Assembly: GCF_900475675.1 (NCBI RefSeq)
Contig: NZ_LS483403.1
Span: 1,178,001-1,242,000, forward strand
Direction of reading: 5' to 3'
From: Streptococcus lutetiensis
GTDB lineage: Bacteria > Bacillota > Bacilli > Lactobacillales > Streptococcaceae
Length of the DNA stretch: 64,000 nucleotides
The notes beneath the pieces are model-generated. The model worked only from the letters and a program-made list of their open reading frames with translations, was not told where the DNA came from and ran no database searches. A program made the position numbers and the translations under genes. Below are positions 1 to 11,289 of this stretch, one piece after another. The stretch's first letter is position 1; each line of letters opens with the position of its first letter.

Positions 1-392
1 GCATCGATACCGACAACGACTTTGTCACTACCAAATTTTTCCAAGGCAGCTTTGACAAAGTCTGGATTTTTCACAGCCATTGAACCAATAATCACACGGT
101 CAATACCTACCGCAAGATAATCTTCAATCTGTTCAAGTGTGCGAATACCGCCACCAACTTCCACACCAAGTCCAGATTCTTTTTTCAATTTGGCAATCAA
201 ATCACGGTTTGTAGCTCGGCCATCAAAAGCTCCATCTAAATCAACAACGTGAATAAAATCAATACCAGCTTGCGCAAAGATTTTAGACTGCCCAATAACA
301 TCAGGGTTAACCACAGTCTTTTGATTAAAATCACCTTTAAAAAGACGAACCACCTGTCCTTCTTTGATATCAATCGCTGGAAGAATCTGCAT
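1..392 (-). CDS. hisA: HisA, phosphoribosylformimino-5-aminoimidazole carboxamide ribotide isomerase (3' part outside window)
   Basis: This is the N-terminal 130 codons of the (beta/alpha)8-barrel isomerase that converts ProFAR to PRFAR, the fourth step of histidine synthesis. It begins [17 protein letters not shown] with the catalytic Asp in AIDI. Typical HisA stretches follow: [16 protein letters not shown] and the phosphate-binding VIIGS. The ATG at 392 is preceded by an AAAGGAGT ribosome site. The gene is the last his gene visible and continues past position 1, where hisF and hisIE would be expected. It lies 47 nt after hisH in the same operon. It is truncated only by the window edge. Confidence 0.95.
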   Translation of the reverse strand, partial: MQILPAIDIKEGQVVRLFKGDFNQKTVVNPDVIGQSKIFAQAGIDFIHVVDLDGAFDGRATNRDLIAKLKKESGLGVEVGGGIRTLEQIEDYLAVGIDRVIIGSMAVKNPDFVKAALEKFGSDKVVVGID

Positions 393-439
393 ATAAAACT
401 CCTTTTCTCTTCTAAAACACTACCCAAAAATCGTGAAAC

Positions 440-1048
440 TTATTTCTCACACAGTGCAATAAATTTTTTTAAAATTCCTAAGCCCACATCACCAGATTTT
501 TCAGGGTGGAACTGGGCGCCATAAACATTGTCCTTGTGAATCATAGCTGGCACATCAATGCCATAATCTGCAGTCACATCGATGTATTCTTTTGGAACAT
601 CTGTAAAATAACTGTGAACAAAATAAACAGACTGTCCTTCAAGTTCTTCCGTTAAAGGAGTTTCATGTTTGACTGTCAAATTATTCCAGCCCATGTGAGG
701 CACTGGCATGTTTTTGGTTGCTTTGATTTCTCTACAAACGCCCGGAATAAAACCAAGTCCTTTTGTTTCTTGATGTTCTAAACCAACTTCTGTCAAGACT
801 TGCATTCCAAGACAAATACCAAGTAGCGGTGCTCCTTTAGCAACTGCTTCTTTAATTACTGGAACCAAACCACGCTTAGTCAGCTCGGCCATGGCAGCTG
901 GATACGCTCCAACACCAGGTAGTATAAAACCTCTAGCTGCTAAAATTTTTGTCGGGTCACTGGATAATTCAGCCTGAACACCAATTTTTTTCAAAGCCCT
1001 TAAGACATTAGTAGTATTTCCTGCATCATAATCAATTACAATAATCAT
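440..1048 (-). CDS. hisH: HisH, glutamine amidotransferase subunit of imidazole glycerol phosphate synthase
   Basis: This class I glutamine amidotransferase of 202 aa supplies ammonia to HisF for synthesis of imidazole glycerol phosphate and AICAR. The nucleophile Cys lies in LGICLGMQ (about residue 80). The His and Glu of the triad lie in FHPEKSG (about residue 180). The N-terminus MIIVIDYDAGNTTNV is typical of the family. The length is normal. It sits 72 nt downstream of hisB, a slightly larger gap than between the other his genes. No strong Shine-Dalgarno is visible directly before the ATG. Confidence 0.96.
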   Translation of the reverse strand: MIIVIDYDAGNTTNVLRALKKIGVQAELSSDPTKILAARGFILPGVGAYPAAMAELTKRGLVPVIKEAVAKGAPLLGICLGMQVLTEVGLEHQETKGLGFIPGVCREIKATKNMPVPHMGWNNLTVKHETPLTEELEGQSVYFVHSYFTDVPKEYIDVTADYGIDVPAMIHKDNVYGAQFHPEKSGDVGLGILKKFIALCEK

Positions 1049-1120
1049 TAGCTAAGTTATCAAGCCTTGCAAGCGCCACTAAATAAGAGTGCTTCGACTG
1101 ATTTTCCTTTCTATTTTTAA

Positions 1121-1705
1121 TTACAACAAACCTTTTGTTGAATTAACCCCGTGAATTTCTGGGTTAATGGCAATAGCTTCACGAAGAGCTCGGCCAGTTG
1201 CTTTGAACAAACTTTCTGATTTGTGGTGGTTATTTTTGCCATGTAAAATCTTCAAATGCAGATTCATTTGAACATTAAAAGCAAAGGCTTGGAAGAATTC
1301 TTCTACGAGCTCTGTATCAAAGTTGCCAAGTTTTGGATTATCGAACTCACAATCAAAAACAAGGTAGCTACGTCCTGACAAATCAAGGCTTGCCATTCCA
1401 AGTGTTTCATCCATTGGCACAAATGACGTTCCGTAGCGATTGATACCAGACTTATCTCCCAAAGCTTCTTTCAATGCTTGACCTAGCACAATTCCAACAT
1501 CTTCAACCGTGTGGTGACTATCCACATGAAGGTCTCCATCTGCTTTTACCACAAGAGACATGCGGCTGTGTCTGGCAAAAAGAGTCAACATATGGTCAAA
1601 GAAACCAACACCAGTATCAATAGAAACTGGCTCTTGGGCATCAAGATTAAGGCTCAATTTAATTTTAGTTTCAAAGGTATTACGTTCAATCTCTGCTTGT
1701 CTCAT
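1121..1705 (-). CDS. hisB: HisB, imidazoleglycerol-phosphate dehydratase (monofunctional)
   Basis: This enzyme dehydrates imidazole glycerol phosphate to imidazole acetol phosphate. At 194 aa it is the dehydratase alone, without the N-terminal histidinol-phosphatase domain of the enterobacterial fusion. The duplicated metal-binding His motifs are present: [10 protein letters not shown] (about residue 65) and [12 protein letters not shown] (about residue 160). The start has an AAAGGAGT ribosome site. The gene follows the serB-like phosphatase by 25 nt. A separate histidinol-phosphatase is therefore needed, which is why the neighbouring phosphatase is of interest. Confidence 0.97.
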   Translation of the reverse strand: MRQAEIERNTFETKIKLSLNLDAQEPVSIDTGVGFFDHMLTLFARHSRMSLVVKADGDLHVDSHHTVEDVGIVLGQALKEALGDKSGINRYGTSFVPMDETLGMASLDLSGRSYLVFDCEFDNPKLGNFDTELVEEFFQAFAFNVQMNLHLKILHGKNNHHKSESLFKATGRALREAIAINPEIHGVNSTKGLL

Positions 1706-1730
1706 AACAACTCCTTTTTGATACTTTTAT

Positions 1731-2378
1731 CTATCTGCTTTGACTATCTAAAATATCAATCACTTTATACAAATTTGCTTCATTAATTTGGTAAGGGGCT
1801 TCTTTTCGCACAACTGGTTTGGCACAAAAGGCAATTCCGATACCAGCTGTTTTAATCATTGGAAGGTCATTAGCTCCATCTCCCATAGCAATGGTTTGAC
1901 TTAAGTCTAAGCCATTTTCAGCTGCCCATTCAATAAGGCTTGCTTTTTTAACATCTTTGGTAACCACATCACTAAGCACTTTTCCTGTCAAAAGTCCATC
2001 TTTAACTTCTAAACGATTAGCTTTAACATAATCAATACCGATGCGCTTAGCCAAGACATCAACAGTTTCATGAAAACCACCTGATACCACGGCAACTTTA
2101 TAACCACGATGATGAAGTTCAGCCACCAATTTTTCAGCCCCATTTGTAAAATGCATGCGAGCTAAAACTTTATCAAAAATCGTCTCTGGCAAGCCTTTTA
2201 GGAGACCCACACGTTCATCCAAAGCTTGTTTGAAATCTAGCTCACCATTCATAGCACGCGCTGTAATATCAGCAATCTTTGTACCAACACCTGCTTCTTC
2301 ACCAAGCAAGTCAATTCCTTCTTCTTGGATGAGTGTAGAATCTACATCCATCACTAGCAATCCTTTTACTTTAGTCAT
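1731..2378 (-). CDS. serB: SerB-like HAD phosphatase inside the his operon
   Basis: This HAD-superfamily phosphatase of 215 aa belongs to the phosphoserine phosphatase type. It has motif I DVDSTLIQEEGID (nucleophile Asp and acid/base Asp), motif II VVSGGFHETVD, and motif III/IV GDGANDLPMI near residue 160. ATG 2378 is chosen because it follows GAGGTG; it overlaps the end of hisD by 8 nt, so the two are translationally linked. The family would predict release of serine from phosphoserine. Its position between hisD and hisB, and the absence of a phosphatase domain in HisB, make histidinol-phosphate an alternative substrate. The sequence alone cannot decide. Confidence 0.85.
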   Translation of the reverse strand: MTKVKGLLVMDVDSTLIQEEGIDLLGEEAGVGTKIADITARAMNGELDFKQALDERVGLLKGLPETIFDKVLARMHFTNGAEKLVAELHHRGYKVAVVSGGFHETVDVLAKRIGIDYVKANRLEVKDGLLTGKVLSDVVTKDVKKASLIEWAAENGLDLSQTIAMGDGANDLPMIKTAGIGIAFCAKPVVRKEAPYQINEANLYKVIDILDSQSR

Positions 2379-3648
2379 GGCGCACCTCGATTGCTTTAGC
2401 ATGAGCCTGCAAACCTTCGGCATAAGCAAGTGTTGTAATATCGTGACTAGCCGCATTGACAGCTGCTTTTGAGTATTGCATGTACTGAATTCGTTTCACA
2501 AAATCATGCACTCCAAGAGCTGATGAAAAACGACTGGTACTTGTTGTTGGCAAGACGTGGTTTGCTCCAGCATAGTAATCACCAATCGGTTCACTGGTGA
2601 AATGACCCAAGAAAACTGAACCTGCATTTTGTACTTTATCAAGATAATCATAAGCATTATCCATAGCCAATTCCAAGTGTTCTGGTGCCACTTGGTTCAT
2701 CAAATCAAACATAGCATCAACCGAATCTGCAATGATAATGTAACCGTTATTTTCAACTGATGGGCGTGCAATGTTTTCACGTGGCAAACGTTTAAGTTGC
2801 TCTTCAATCTCTACCTCAACAGCTTCAGCCAATTCAGCCGAATCAGTTACCAAAATCGCGCGAGCACGCACATCGTGTTCAGCTTGAGAAAGCAAATCTG
2901 CAGCAACGTATTTAGGATTTGCTGAGCTATCGGCAATCACTCCAATTTCTGATGGTCCTGCAATCATGTCAATTCCAACAAGACCGTAAACCATTTTCTT
3001 GGCTGTCGCAACAAAAATATTTCCAGGTCCTGTAATTTTATCAACACGAGGAATCGTTTCTGTCCCATAAGCAAGAGCCGCTACCCCTTGAGCACCACCA
3101 ACTTGAAAAATCTTATTGACACCAGCAAGTGATGCAGCCACCAAAATAGCAGGTTCAAAATATTTTTGCGGTGGGGTAATCATGATAATTTCCTTAACAC
3201 CAGCAATCTTTGCAGGAATCACATTCATCAAAACTGACGATGGGTAAGCTGCTGTCCCACCTGGCACATAAACACCAGCTCGTTCAATTGAACGAATCAA
3301 TTGACCACGAATAACACCATCAGTCGGTTGGTCTTCAAAACCTGATTCCAATTGTTGTTTGTGATAACTTTCAATGTTTGCTTTCGCGTTTTTGAGAGCT
3401 ACCAAGACTTCTGGATTAATCTCCTCAAAAGCTTGGTTAATCAAATCTTGACTTACTTCAAAGTTATCCAAAGCAATCTTGTCGAATTTCTCAGAATAAA
3501 CTTTTAAAGCTTTATCTCCATTTTTCTTGACATCTTCCAAAATTTGACGGACTGCATCGTCGACGTCAAGGTTTTCTTTACTCAATTCGAGTTGTTCTTG
3601 ATAGAGAATTTTTGAAATTTCTTCTGTCGTTCCTGTTAAAACTTTCAT
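2371..3648 (-). CDS. hisD: HisD, histidinol dehydrogenase
   Basis: This zinc enzyme of 425 aa performs the final two NAD-dependent oxidations from histidinol to histidine. The signature region [14 protein letters not shown], followed by the GPGN motif, is present near residues 185-215. Zinc and substrate residues are recognisable in SQAEHD, APEHLE and the GANHVLPT stretch near residue 365. Its start overlaps the hisG stop by 4 nt and its end overlaps the serB-like gene by 8 nt. These overlaps show a tightly packed operon. The length is normal for the family. Confidence 0.97.
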   Translation of the reverse strand: MKVLTGTTEEISKILYQEQLELSKENLDVDDAVRQILEDVKKNGDKALKVYSEKFDKIALDNFEVSQDLINQAFEEINPEVLVALKNAKANIESYHKQQLESGFEDQPTDGVIRGQLIRSIERAGVYVPGGTAAYPSSVLMNVIPAKIAGVKEIIMITPPQKYFEPAILVAASLAGVNKIFQVGGAQGVAALAYGTETIPRVDKITGPGNIFVATAKKMVYGLVGIDMIAGPSEIGVIADSSANPKYVAADLLSQAEHDVRARAILVTDSAELAEAVEVEIEEQLKRLPRENIARPSVENNGYIIIADSVDAMFDLMNQVAPEHLELAMDNAYDYLDKVQNAGSVFLGHFTSEPIGDYYAGANHVLPTTSTSRFSSALGVHDFVKRIQYMQYSKAAVNAASHDITTLAYAEGLQAHAKAIEVRHD

Positions 3649-4292
3649 TTAAAAGCTACCTCCTCATTTCCAACGATACTTTCCAATTTTTGGATAAATG
3701 GCATGATTTCTGGATTATTTTTCAAAGCTGCCTTATTGACAATCAGACGAGCTGATATACGACAAATGTCTTCATAAACCTTGAGACCATTGGCAACCAA
3801 AGTATTTCCTGTTTCTACGATATCAACAATAGCATCCGCTAAGCCGATAACTGGAGCAATTTCGACACTTCCTTGAATTGAAATAATTTCAACATCTTCG
3901 CCTTTTTTATTAAAATAATCAGTAGCAATTGTTGGATATTTTGTGGCAATACGCTTGCGCTTGTGATCATGCGGTTTGTAAGCGTCCGTTGAAGCAACAG
4001 AAAACTTACACAACCCAAAATTCAAATCAAGCATTTCAAGGTAACCTATCGGATGCTCAATAAGCAAGTCTTTTCCGACAACTCCAAGATCAGCAACACC
4101 ATGTCGAACATAAGTTGTCACATCGGGTGCCTTAACAAGCAAAAAGCGGAATTTCTTGTCCGGACTTTCAAAAATTAGGTTACGTCCCTTATCCGCCATA
4201 AAAGACATGTCAAAACCAGCTTTTTCCAAAAGTTTTACGGTATCTTTTTTAATACGTCCTTTGGTCAAAGCAATCGTAATTTGATTTTCCAT
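3645..4292 (-). CDS. hisG: HisG, ATP phosphoribosyltransferase, short form
   Basis: This is the first enzyme of histidine synthesis; it condenses ATP and PRPP. At 215 aa it is the short HisG form, which lacks the C-terminal regulatory domain and needs HisZ as partner. Recognisable segments are [12 protein letters not shown] at the N-terminus, LGVVGKDLL, and the PRPP-binding region [13 protein letters not shown] near residue 160. Its ATG overlaps the hisZ stop by 1 nt (4292). The short form together with the adjacent hisZ is internally consistent. Confidence 0.97.
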   Translation of the reverse strand: MENQITIALTKGRIKKDTVKLLEKAGFDMSFMADKGRNLIFESPDKKFRFLLVKAPDVTTYVRHGVADLGVVGKDLLIEHPIGYLEMLDLNFGLCKFSVASTDAYKPHDHKRKRIATKYPTIATDYFNKKGEDVEIISIQGSVEIAPVIGLADAIVDIVETGNTLVANGLKVYEDICRISARLIVNKAALKNNPEIMPFIQKLESIVGNEEVAFK

Positions 4293-5260
4293 TAGGCACC
4301 TCCTTCTAAACTATCGTGTACTGCTTGGTAAATGGCATCAATATCTACTGCCCAACCAACTGCTGTTAATTTTTTAGCGCCAAAACGTTCAAATAACTTG
4401 TCATAGCGTCCACCTGAAGCAAAAGCATCTGGAACTTTGTCCCCAAAGACTTTAAACATGACACCAGTGTAGTATGGCATAGATGGAATTTGAGCTAAAT
4501 CAATATGACTCTCAGGTAAAATATCAGAGACCTGTGCCAACAAATCTTCCAAATCAGTCAAAGCAGCTAAGACAGACTCATTTTTAACAAGCTTACGAGC
4601 TTTGCTAAGCACTTGATGACTTTCACCAAAAAGATAAGGCAAATTTTTCAAGAAATCGTCAAATTCACTTGGATATTTCTTCGTTAACTCATTTAATTGC
4701 GTGATATTTTTGTCTTTTAGTGCCACATCCAATTCTTTTTCTGCTGCAGCTGGTAAGTTCAAATCATCAAAAATCGTTTGTAAAATACCAGCATGTGAAA
4801 ACTCAAATTGGTAAGATGGGATATCTGCCTTATCAAGCGATGCTTTTGCTGAAGCGATGGCTTCATAAACCGCCTCTTTAGCTGGATAACCAACGATTTC
4901 AATCCCTGCTTGTGTGTGCTCGTTCATCAAGCCACGCATTTCTTCATTGTATTTGAAGACCTTGCCTGAATATAAAAATTTAATCGGCGTTTCAACTTGG
5001 GTTGAAACAATCACACGTCCAATCTGACTAGTAATATCCGGACGAAGGGTCAACAGTTCGCCACTTTTATCAAAAAAATTATAATTATTTTTATTAAGCG
5101 TATCGCTAAAGACTTCAAAATGTTCCAAGGTCGGTGTTTCAATACGATTAAAGCCTTGACTCATCAAGAAATCACTGATATCTCGTTCAATTTTGTAGGT
5201 TACACGTGCGCGTTTGAATAATTTATCGTGCATCCCTACTGGTAAAGTCGTTTTTTTCAT
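4292..5260 (-). CDS. hisZ: HisZ, ATP phosphoribosyltransferase regulatory subunit
   Basis: This histidyl-tRNA synthetase paralogue of 322 aa lacks the anticodon-binding domain and acts as allosteric subunit of short-form HisG. Class II synthetase-like segments are visible: [24 protein letters not shown], and the C-terminal [10 protein letters not shown] and [12 protein letters not shown] 5260 ([12 protein letters not shown]) is preferred over the in-frame ATG at 5275 because it has a GGAG ribosome site about 8 nt upstream. It follows hisC by 16 nt. Confidence 0.94.
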   Translation of the reverse strand: MKKTTLPVGMHDKLFKRARVTYKIERDISDFLMSQGFNRIETPTLEHFEVFSDTLNKNNYNFFDKSGELLTLRPDITSQIGRVIVSTQVETPIKFLYSGKVFKYNEEMRGLMNEHTQAGIEIVGYPAKEAVYEAIASAKASLDKADIPSYQFEFSHAGILQTIFDDLNLPAAAEKELDVALKDKNITQLNELTKKYPSEFDDFLKNLPYLFGESHQVLSKARKLVKNESVLAALTDLEDLLAQVSDILPESHIDLAQIPSMPYYTGVMFKVFGDKVPDAFASGGRYDKLFERFGAKKLTAVGWAVDIDAIYQAVHDSLEGGA

Positions 5261-5276
5261 TCCATCACTCCTCAAA

Positions 5277-6344
5277 TCATTTCAAACCTACAGCCAAGAA
5301 TTCTTTAATCGCCTTAAGCACTTCTTCCATTTCATCTTGACGCCCGATAGAAATGCGCAAGTAATTTTTAATGCGTTCAACTTTTGGGAAATAACGCACA
5401 TAAATATTTTTAGCTTGTAAGTAGTCAAACAGTAAGGCTGCGCCGTTATCTGGACATTCTACTAAGACAAAATTTGTCTTTGATTCTAAAACCTTAAAGT
5501 CTAAAAATCTCAACTCTTTTGCAAACCAATCTCTGGTTGCCATGATTTTTTGGCAAGTGTCTTCATAATAATCCCAAGATTCAACAGCTGCAAGCGCTAA
5601 TTTTTCAGCAATCAAATCAACATTATATGGATTAACGGAATTCTTAACCGCATTAATCACCGCCATTAATTTTGGACTTCCCAAACCATAACCAACTCGC
5701 AAACCAGCAAGGCAAGCATCTTTTGAAAATGTCCGTGTGATAAAGACATTCTCATATTTTTTAAGCAATGGCAGAGCACTTTGACCACCAAAGTTAATAT
5801 AAGCTTCATCAATAATGACGACCACGTCTTGATTAGCACGAATAATCTTTTCAAGCCCATCAAGCGATTTATAAATGCCAGTTGGCGCATTAGGATTGGT
5901 GATGATAATTCCTCCATTGTCAGCAATGTAATCACTAGAGTCAATCTCAAACTGCTCATTCAATGGAATTTCATGGTAATTGACATGATACAAATCCGCC
6001 CAAACCTTGTAAAATCCATAAGTTAAATCAGGAAACAAAACCGGATCATCACTATTAAAAAATGCTAGAAATGCCATGGATAAAATATCATCTGAACCAT
6101 TACCAACGATAATCTGATCAGGTTCAAGACCGTGTTGCTTAGCAAGCGCAATGCGTAGTGATTTTTGATCCAAGGTCGAATATTTTCGCAATTGATGGAC
6201 ATCAAACTGTGAAAAAACTTCTGCTACTTTTGGACTTGGTCCATAAGCATTTTCATTTGTATTTAGTTTAATTAAATTTTCACCGCTTGGTTGGCTTCCG
6301 GCAACGTAAGGTTCAATTTCTCTCAATCCTTTAATAGTTGTCAT
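5277..6344 (-). CDS. hisC: HisC, histidinol-phosphate aminotransferase
   Basis: This PLP-dependent class I/II aminotransferase of 355 aa converts imidazole acetol phosphate and glutamate to histidinol phosphate. Motifs include [12 protein letters not shown] at the N-terminus, [16 protein letters not shown] near residue 155, IDEAYINF, and the PLP lysine in [15 protein letters not shown] near residue 215. ATG 6344 follows AAAGGATCTTATT. A longer in-frame reading up to 6443 would run through the T-box antiterminator and is not plausible. It is the first gene of the operon. Confidence 0.96.
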   Translation of the reverse strand: MTTIKGLREIEPYVAGSQPSGENLIKLNTNENAYGPSPKVAEVFSQFDVHQLRKYSTLDQKSLRIALAKQHGLEPDQIIVGNGSDDILSMAFLAFFNSDDPVLFPDLTYGFYKVWADLYHVNYHEIPLNEQFEIDSSDYIADNGGIIITNPNAPTGIYKSLDGLEKIIRANQDVVVIIDEAYINFGGQSALPLLKKYENVFITRTFSKDACLAGLRVGYGLGSPKLMAVINAVKNSVNPYNVDLIAEKLALAAVESWDYYEDTCQKIMATRDWFAKELRFLDFKVLESKTNFVLVECPDNGAALLFDYLQAKNIYVRYFPKVERIKNYLRISIGRQDEMEEVLKAIKEFLAVGLK

Positions 6345-6371
6345 AATAAGATCCTTTCTATTTTCTGATAT

Positions 6372-6640
6372 AAAAAAGACGCCCTCGCAAAAAAACTTTG
6401 CAAGGACGTTAACAACGTGGTTCCACCTTTGATTCAACAGCAAGTCACCTTAACTGCTCTCATGAAGTACTAGACTTCTAATCCGTAACGTGGATCCATC
6501 CGTCGTGCACTACTAGCTAGAAGCATTCGCACACGCACTCAAGAATGTGTCGCCTAAGGATTGCATGCTTTTCTCACCACCAAGCACTCTCTGTCTGTTG
6601 TCTTAGGCTTTTTCTATCATCGCTTTTTTATATTAAAGCT
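6372..6640 (-). promoter_or_regulatory. T-box leader of the his operon
   Basis: The minus-strand leader carries the T-box element AGGTGGAACCACGTTG at 6428-6413. It is followed by a terminator stem at 6410-6372 (ACGTCCTTGCAAA pairing with TTTGCGAGGGCGT, then T6). Upstream is about 200 nt of stem I-like structure with AGAGAGTGC and GGTGGTGAGAAAAGC segments. By family knowledge, uncharged tRNA (expected tRNA-His) stabilises the antiterminator and allows readthrough. I could not fix the specifier codon with certainty; a CAC in GCGACACATTC is one candidate. Confidence 0.92.
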
Positions 6641-6669
6641 ATTTTACAAGAAAATTCTGAAAATATCAA
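6641..6669 (-). promoter_or_regulatory. Predicted sigma-A promoter of the his operon
   Basis: On the minus strand, TTGATA (6669-6664) and TAAAAT (6646-6641) are separated by 17 bp. They lie directly upstream of the T-box leader, so transcription would start at about 6634. Confidence 0.7.
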
Positions 6670-6743
6670 GCTAAATTTTTAGAATCTTTATATTTATACC
6701 CAAAATTTTAAGTCAACTTAACCCAAAATAGAATAAAAGTATC

Positions 6744-6777
6744 AAAAAAGGCTTAGAAAGTTTCTAAACCTTTTTTT
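6744..6777 (-). terminator. Intrinsic terminator after ezrA
   Basis: A minus-strand hairpin GGTTTAGAAACTTTCTAAGCC followed by T6 lies 20-50 nt after the ezrA stop. It separates ezrA from the his promoter. Confidence 0.85.
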
Positions 6778-6795
6778 CTTATATGACATATCATC

Positions 6796-8520
6796 TTAGA
6801 AACGAATTTGTTCACGTGTTTTTTCATATGATGATACGAAACGATCAGTTACACCTGGTTCAACTGTTTCAAGTGCATATGAGATTTCGTCAAATGACGC
6901 TTGATAATTGTTATCTACTTCAAAGAGATGCAAAGCATGTTCGAAACTGCTTTGAACACTTGGCTCGAAGCTACGGTAACGGTTAGAGTATTGTAACAAC
7001 TGTTCAGTCAATGTTGCATTTTGAACAACTTGGTAAGTTGCTTCTTCAAGATTAGCAATTGCTGCAGTTGCAACATCAGTTAAACGAGAAACTGCTTCAA
7101 TATCAATGCGACCGCGGCTAAGCTCATCAATCAAAACTTCCAATTGTTTGCTTGTTGTGAAGAATGCGCTCAAGAAATCTTGAGGAATTCCTGGTAAGTT
7201 ACGTTTTTCCATGTAACGTTTGATTGAGTGCAAACGATTAATGTATTGATCTAAGCTTTGACGAGCAACGCTTTCGATTTGTTCAATGTTTTTGACATGT
7301 TCGAAGACTTGCATTTGACCTTCTTCAATCGCATCAAGAGTTTTCAATGTGCGATCAAAAATCAATTGAAGTTCAGAGAATGGTTTATCTTGATTATCGA
7401 AAACTTCAACGATTGGCAATGTTTCTTGTTCGATTTCTTCCAAATTTTTAGTGAATGAACGAAGACTTAAGTTTTCGTTATCATTCAAGATATACTTGTG
7501 AGATAAGCGTTTGATTTCGTGTTCCAATTTTTCGTTATTGGCTTTAGCGTGTGCCAAATAGTCTGGAATGATTTTACTGTCTTTAAGCGCAGCTTTGTGA
7601 GCAGCAATTTCACGTTCAAACAATTCATATAATGAATCGATTTTTTCTTGGATGTGTTCATTTTCATCACGAGCACGATCAAGATTCAAAGTCACAAGTT
7701 CTGATGAATTAGCACGGATTGCATCACGCACTTCTTGGAAACGAGCTTCAATGTCTTTTTCAGCGAAGTGGTAATTTTGTTCAAGCAGACGACGGTAACC
7801 TTGTTCCAAATCATCCAATTGATCTGGAAAATCATCTTCCAATTTAGCAACGATTGCTGGAATTTGTTCTGAAATTTGACCAAGTGCAATAGTATGTTCT
7901 TCAGCACGATCAAGTACTTCAGAGGCTTCAACTGGGTCACCTGTTGAGTTAAGTGTTACAAATTGTGAGAACTCAGCCTCGATGTTTTTCAATTGTTTTT
8001 CAATCTCGGGCATTGTTGAACCAAAATTGTCTTCTTTTTCTGAAATAGAAGCTTGAAGAGTTTCATATAAGTCCAAAGCATGCTTCACACGTGCACTGTT
8101 CTTTTCTTCTTGTTCTTTCAAAACAGCAAGTGCTTCACGAATCGCATTGATATCTTCTTCAACTAAGTTCAATTGGCTTTCAACATTGTCAATTTCATGT
8201 TTCGCACTGATAAACTTGAAGCTATCGTTAAGATCTTCAGCTTCAAAAATATGATTTTCAATATCTGAGAAAGAATTTAATGAAAGATCAACCCATTTTT
8301 GGTTCCATTCACGAAATGTTGTTTGACTTTGTCCGATAAGATGAAGATTTTTAACAGCTTCGACTTCTTCATTGACTGGTAATCCAAATAACGATTGCTT
8401 TCTTTCTTCCAAACTTGCAATCAATGAATCATTTCGTTTGCGTACGATAACGCCAACTAGATAAGCAATAATGACTAAAACAACTATTGCTACAAGCAGT
8501 AAAATAATTCCGCTCGACAT
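6796..8520 (-). CDS. ezrA: EzrA, septation ring formation regulator
   Basis: This membrane-anchored FtsZ-interacting protein of 574 aa modulates Z-ring formation in low-GC Gram-positives. It has one N-terminal transmembrane segment (about residues 4-24, [20 protein letters not shown]). The rest is long acidic, alpha-helical spectrin-like coiled-coil repeats with heptad-like spacing. The start follows AAGGAG. It lies 105 nt after gyrB, the conserved streptococcal gyrB-ezrA arrangement. The length matches the family. Confidence 0.96.
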   Translation of the reverse strand: MSSGIILLLVAIVVLVIIAYLVGVIVRKRNDSLIASLEERKQSLFGLPVNEEVEAVKNLHLIGQSQTTFREWNQKWVDLSLNSFSDIENHIFEAEDLNDSFKFISAKHEIDNVESQLNLVEEDINAIREALAVLKEQEEKNSARVKHALDLYETLQASISEKEDNFGSTMPEIEKQLKNIEAEFSQFVTLNSTGDPVEASEVLDRAEEHTIALGQISEQIPAIVAKLEDDFPDQLDDLEQGYRRLLEQNYHFAEKDIEARFQEVRDAIRANSSELVTLNLDRARDENEHIQEKIDSLYELFEREIAAHKAALKDSKIIPDYLAHAKANNEKLEHEIKRLSHKYILNDNENLSLRSFTKNLEEIEQETLPIVEVFDNQDKPFSELQLIFDRTLKTLDAIEEGQMQVFEHVKNIEQIESVARQSLDQYINRLHSIKRYMEKRNLPGIPQDFLSAFFTTSKQLEVLIDELSRGRIDIEAVSRLTDVATAAIANLEEATYQVVQNATLTEQLLQYSNRYRSFEPSVQSSFEHALHLFEVDNNYQASFDEISYALETVEPGVTDRFVSSYEKTREQIRF

Positions 8521-8625
8521 TTAAAACTCCTTATAAATTGTCTTTTTTATCGTAAAAAATAGCTATAACATTACGATTATAACATACTTAGAGATTGTGT
8601 GCAGTATTTTTATGTTAATATTCGA

Positions 8626-10578
<1,953 letters not shown>

Positions 10579-11139
10579 TTACTTCACTATCTCCAATAAG
10601 GATTTTTTCCCATCAACTAACAAGGTATCAAAGCCAGCAGCTTGACCAGCTTCTTTATCAATTTCACGATCTCCAATAACCAAAGCATTTTCAATCTTAT
10701 ACTTTTCTTTGAGGTATAACATTGATTCTGGATTTGGCTTACGAGCAAAGCCGCTTTCTGATGTCACGACTTCTGTGAAATAGGGAAGTACCTTTGTTTT
10801 TTCTAAAATATCAAGGACTTGTTTATTTCGATGAGAAACCAAGAAATTTCTCCCACCGCTAGCCACAATTGCCTGTAAAACCTCGCTGGCGCCTGTAAAA
10901 AGAACCGGTGTTTTCAAATAATCGGCTTCTAATGCTTTATATGCTTTCAAAAATTGTGGTTGGTTTGGGATAAATTTTTTAACAGCAGCATCTGTTGATT
11001 CTTTTAGCTTTTCATAAACGTCATCATGCGATGCTTGACAACCAAAATTAGCTAAAGTTTTCACAAAAGCCTGAGTGGACATTTCATAATTATCGAGTAA
11101 AGTGCCACCCAAATCCCAGATATAATCATGGTAATTCAT
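10579..11139 (-). CDS. HAD-superfamily hydrolase with altered motif I (DLGGT)
   Basis: This 186-aa protein has HAD class IA architecture: motif I WDLGGTLLD, motif II NFLVSHRNK, a conserved lysine in ARKPNPESM, and motif IV VIGDREIDKEAGQAAG. Motif I is normally DxDGT, and here the second Asp (the general acid/base) is Gly. Weak or no phosphatase activity, or a different chemistry, is therefore possible. ATG 11139 is used; the in-frame ORF extends to 11187 but the promoter lies inside that extension. It sits directly upstream of gyrB. The substrate is unknown. Confidence 0.85.
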   Translation of the reverse strand: MNYHDYIWDLGGTLLDNYEMSTQAFVKTLANFGCQASHDDVYEKLKESTDAAVKKFIPNQPQFLKAYKALEADYLKTPVLFTGASEVLQAIVASGGRNFLVSHRNKQVLDILEKTKVLPYFTEVVTSESGFARKPNPESMLYLKEKYKIENALVIGDREIDKEAGQAAGFDTLLVDGKKSLLEIVK

Positions 11140-11146
11140 AACCAAT

Positions 11147-11155
11147 ATTATATCA
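11147..11155 (-). promoter_or_regulatory. Extended -10 promoter giving a predicted leaderless mRNA (HAD-gyrB)
   Basis: The minus strand has TGATATAAT (TGn extended -10), with the -10 box at 11152-11147. Only 7 nt (ATTGGTT) separate the box from ATG 11139. The expected transcription start therefore falls on or next to the start codon, and no Shine-Dalgarno is present. Confidence 0.65.
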
Positions 11156-11254
11156 CAATTTTGCATTTTTTTATAGTCTCTACTCAATCAATTTCCCACA
11201 TAGTCAAACAGGATTTTCAAAAGATTTTTGTGATAACAAAATTGCTTTTTAGGC

Positions 11255-11285
11255 AAAAAAAGGCTCGGGAGAATTTTCCCAAACC
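11255..11285 (-). terminator. Intrinsic terminator after rodA
   Basis: A minus-strand hairpin GGTTTGGGAAAATTCTCCCGAGCC followed by T7 lies immediately after the rodA stop codon. Confidence 0.85.
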
Positions 11286-11289
11286 TCTT

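Noticed and set aside
6345..6443. N-terminal extension of hisC
   Set aside because: It would translate the T-box antiterminator and terminator. The conserved family start and a ribosome site lie at 6344.
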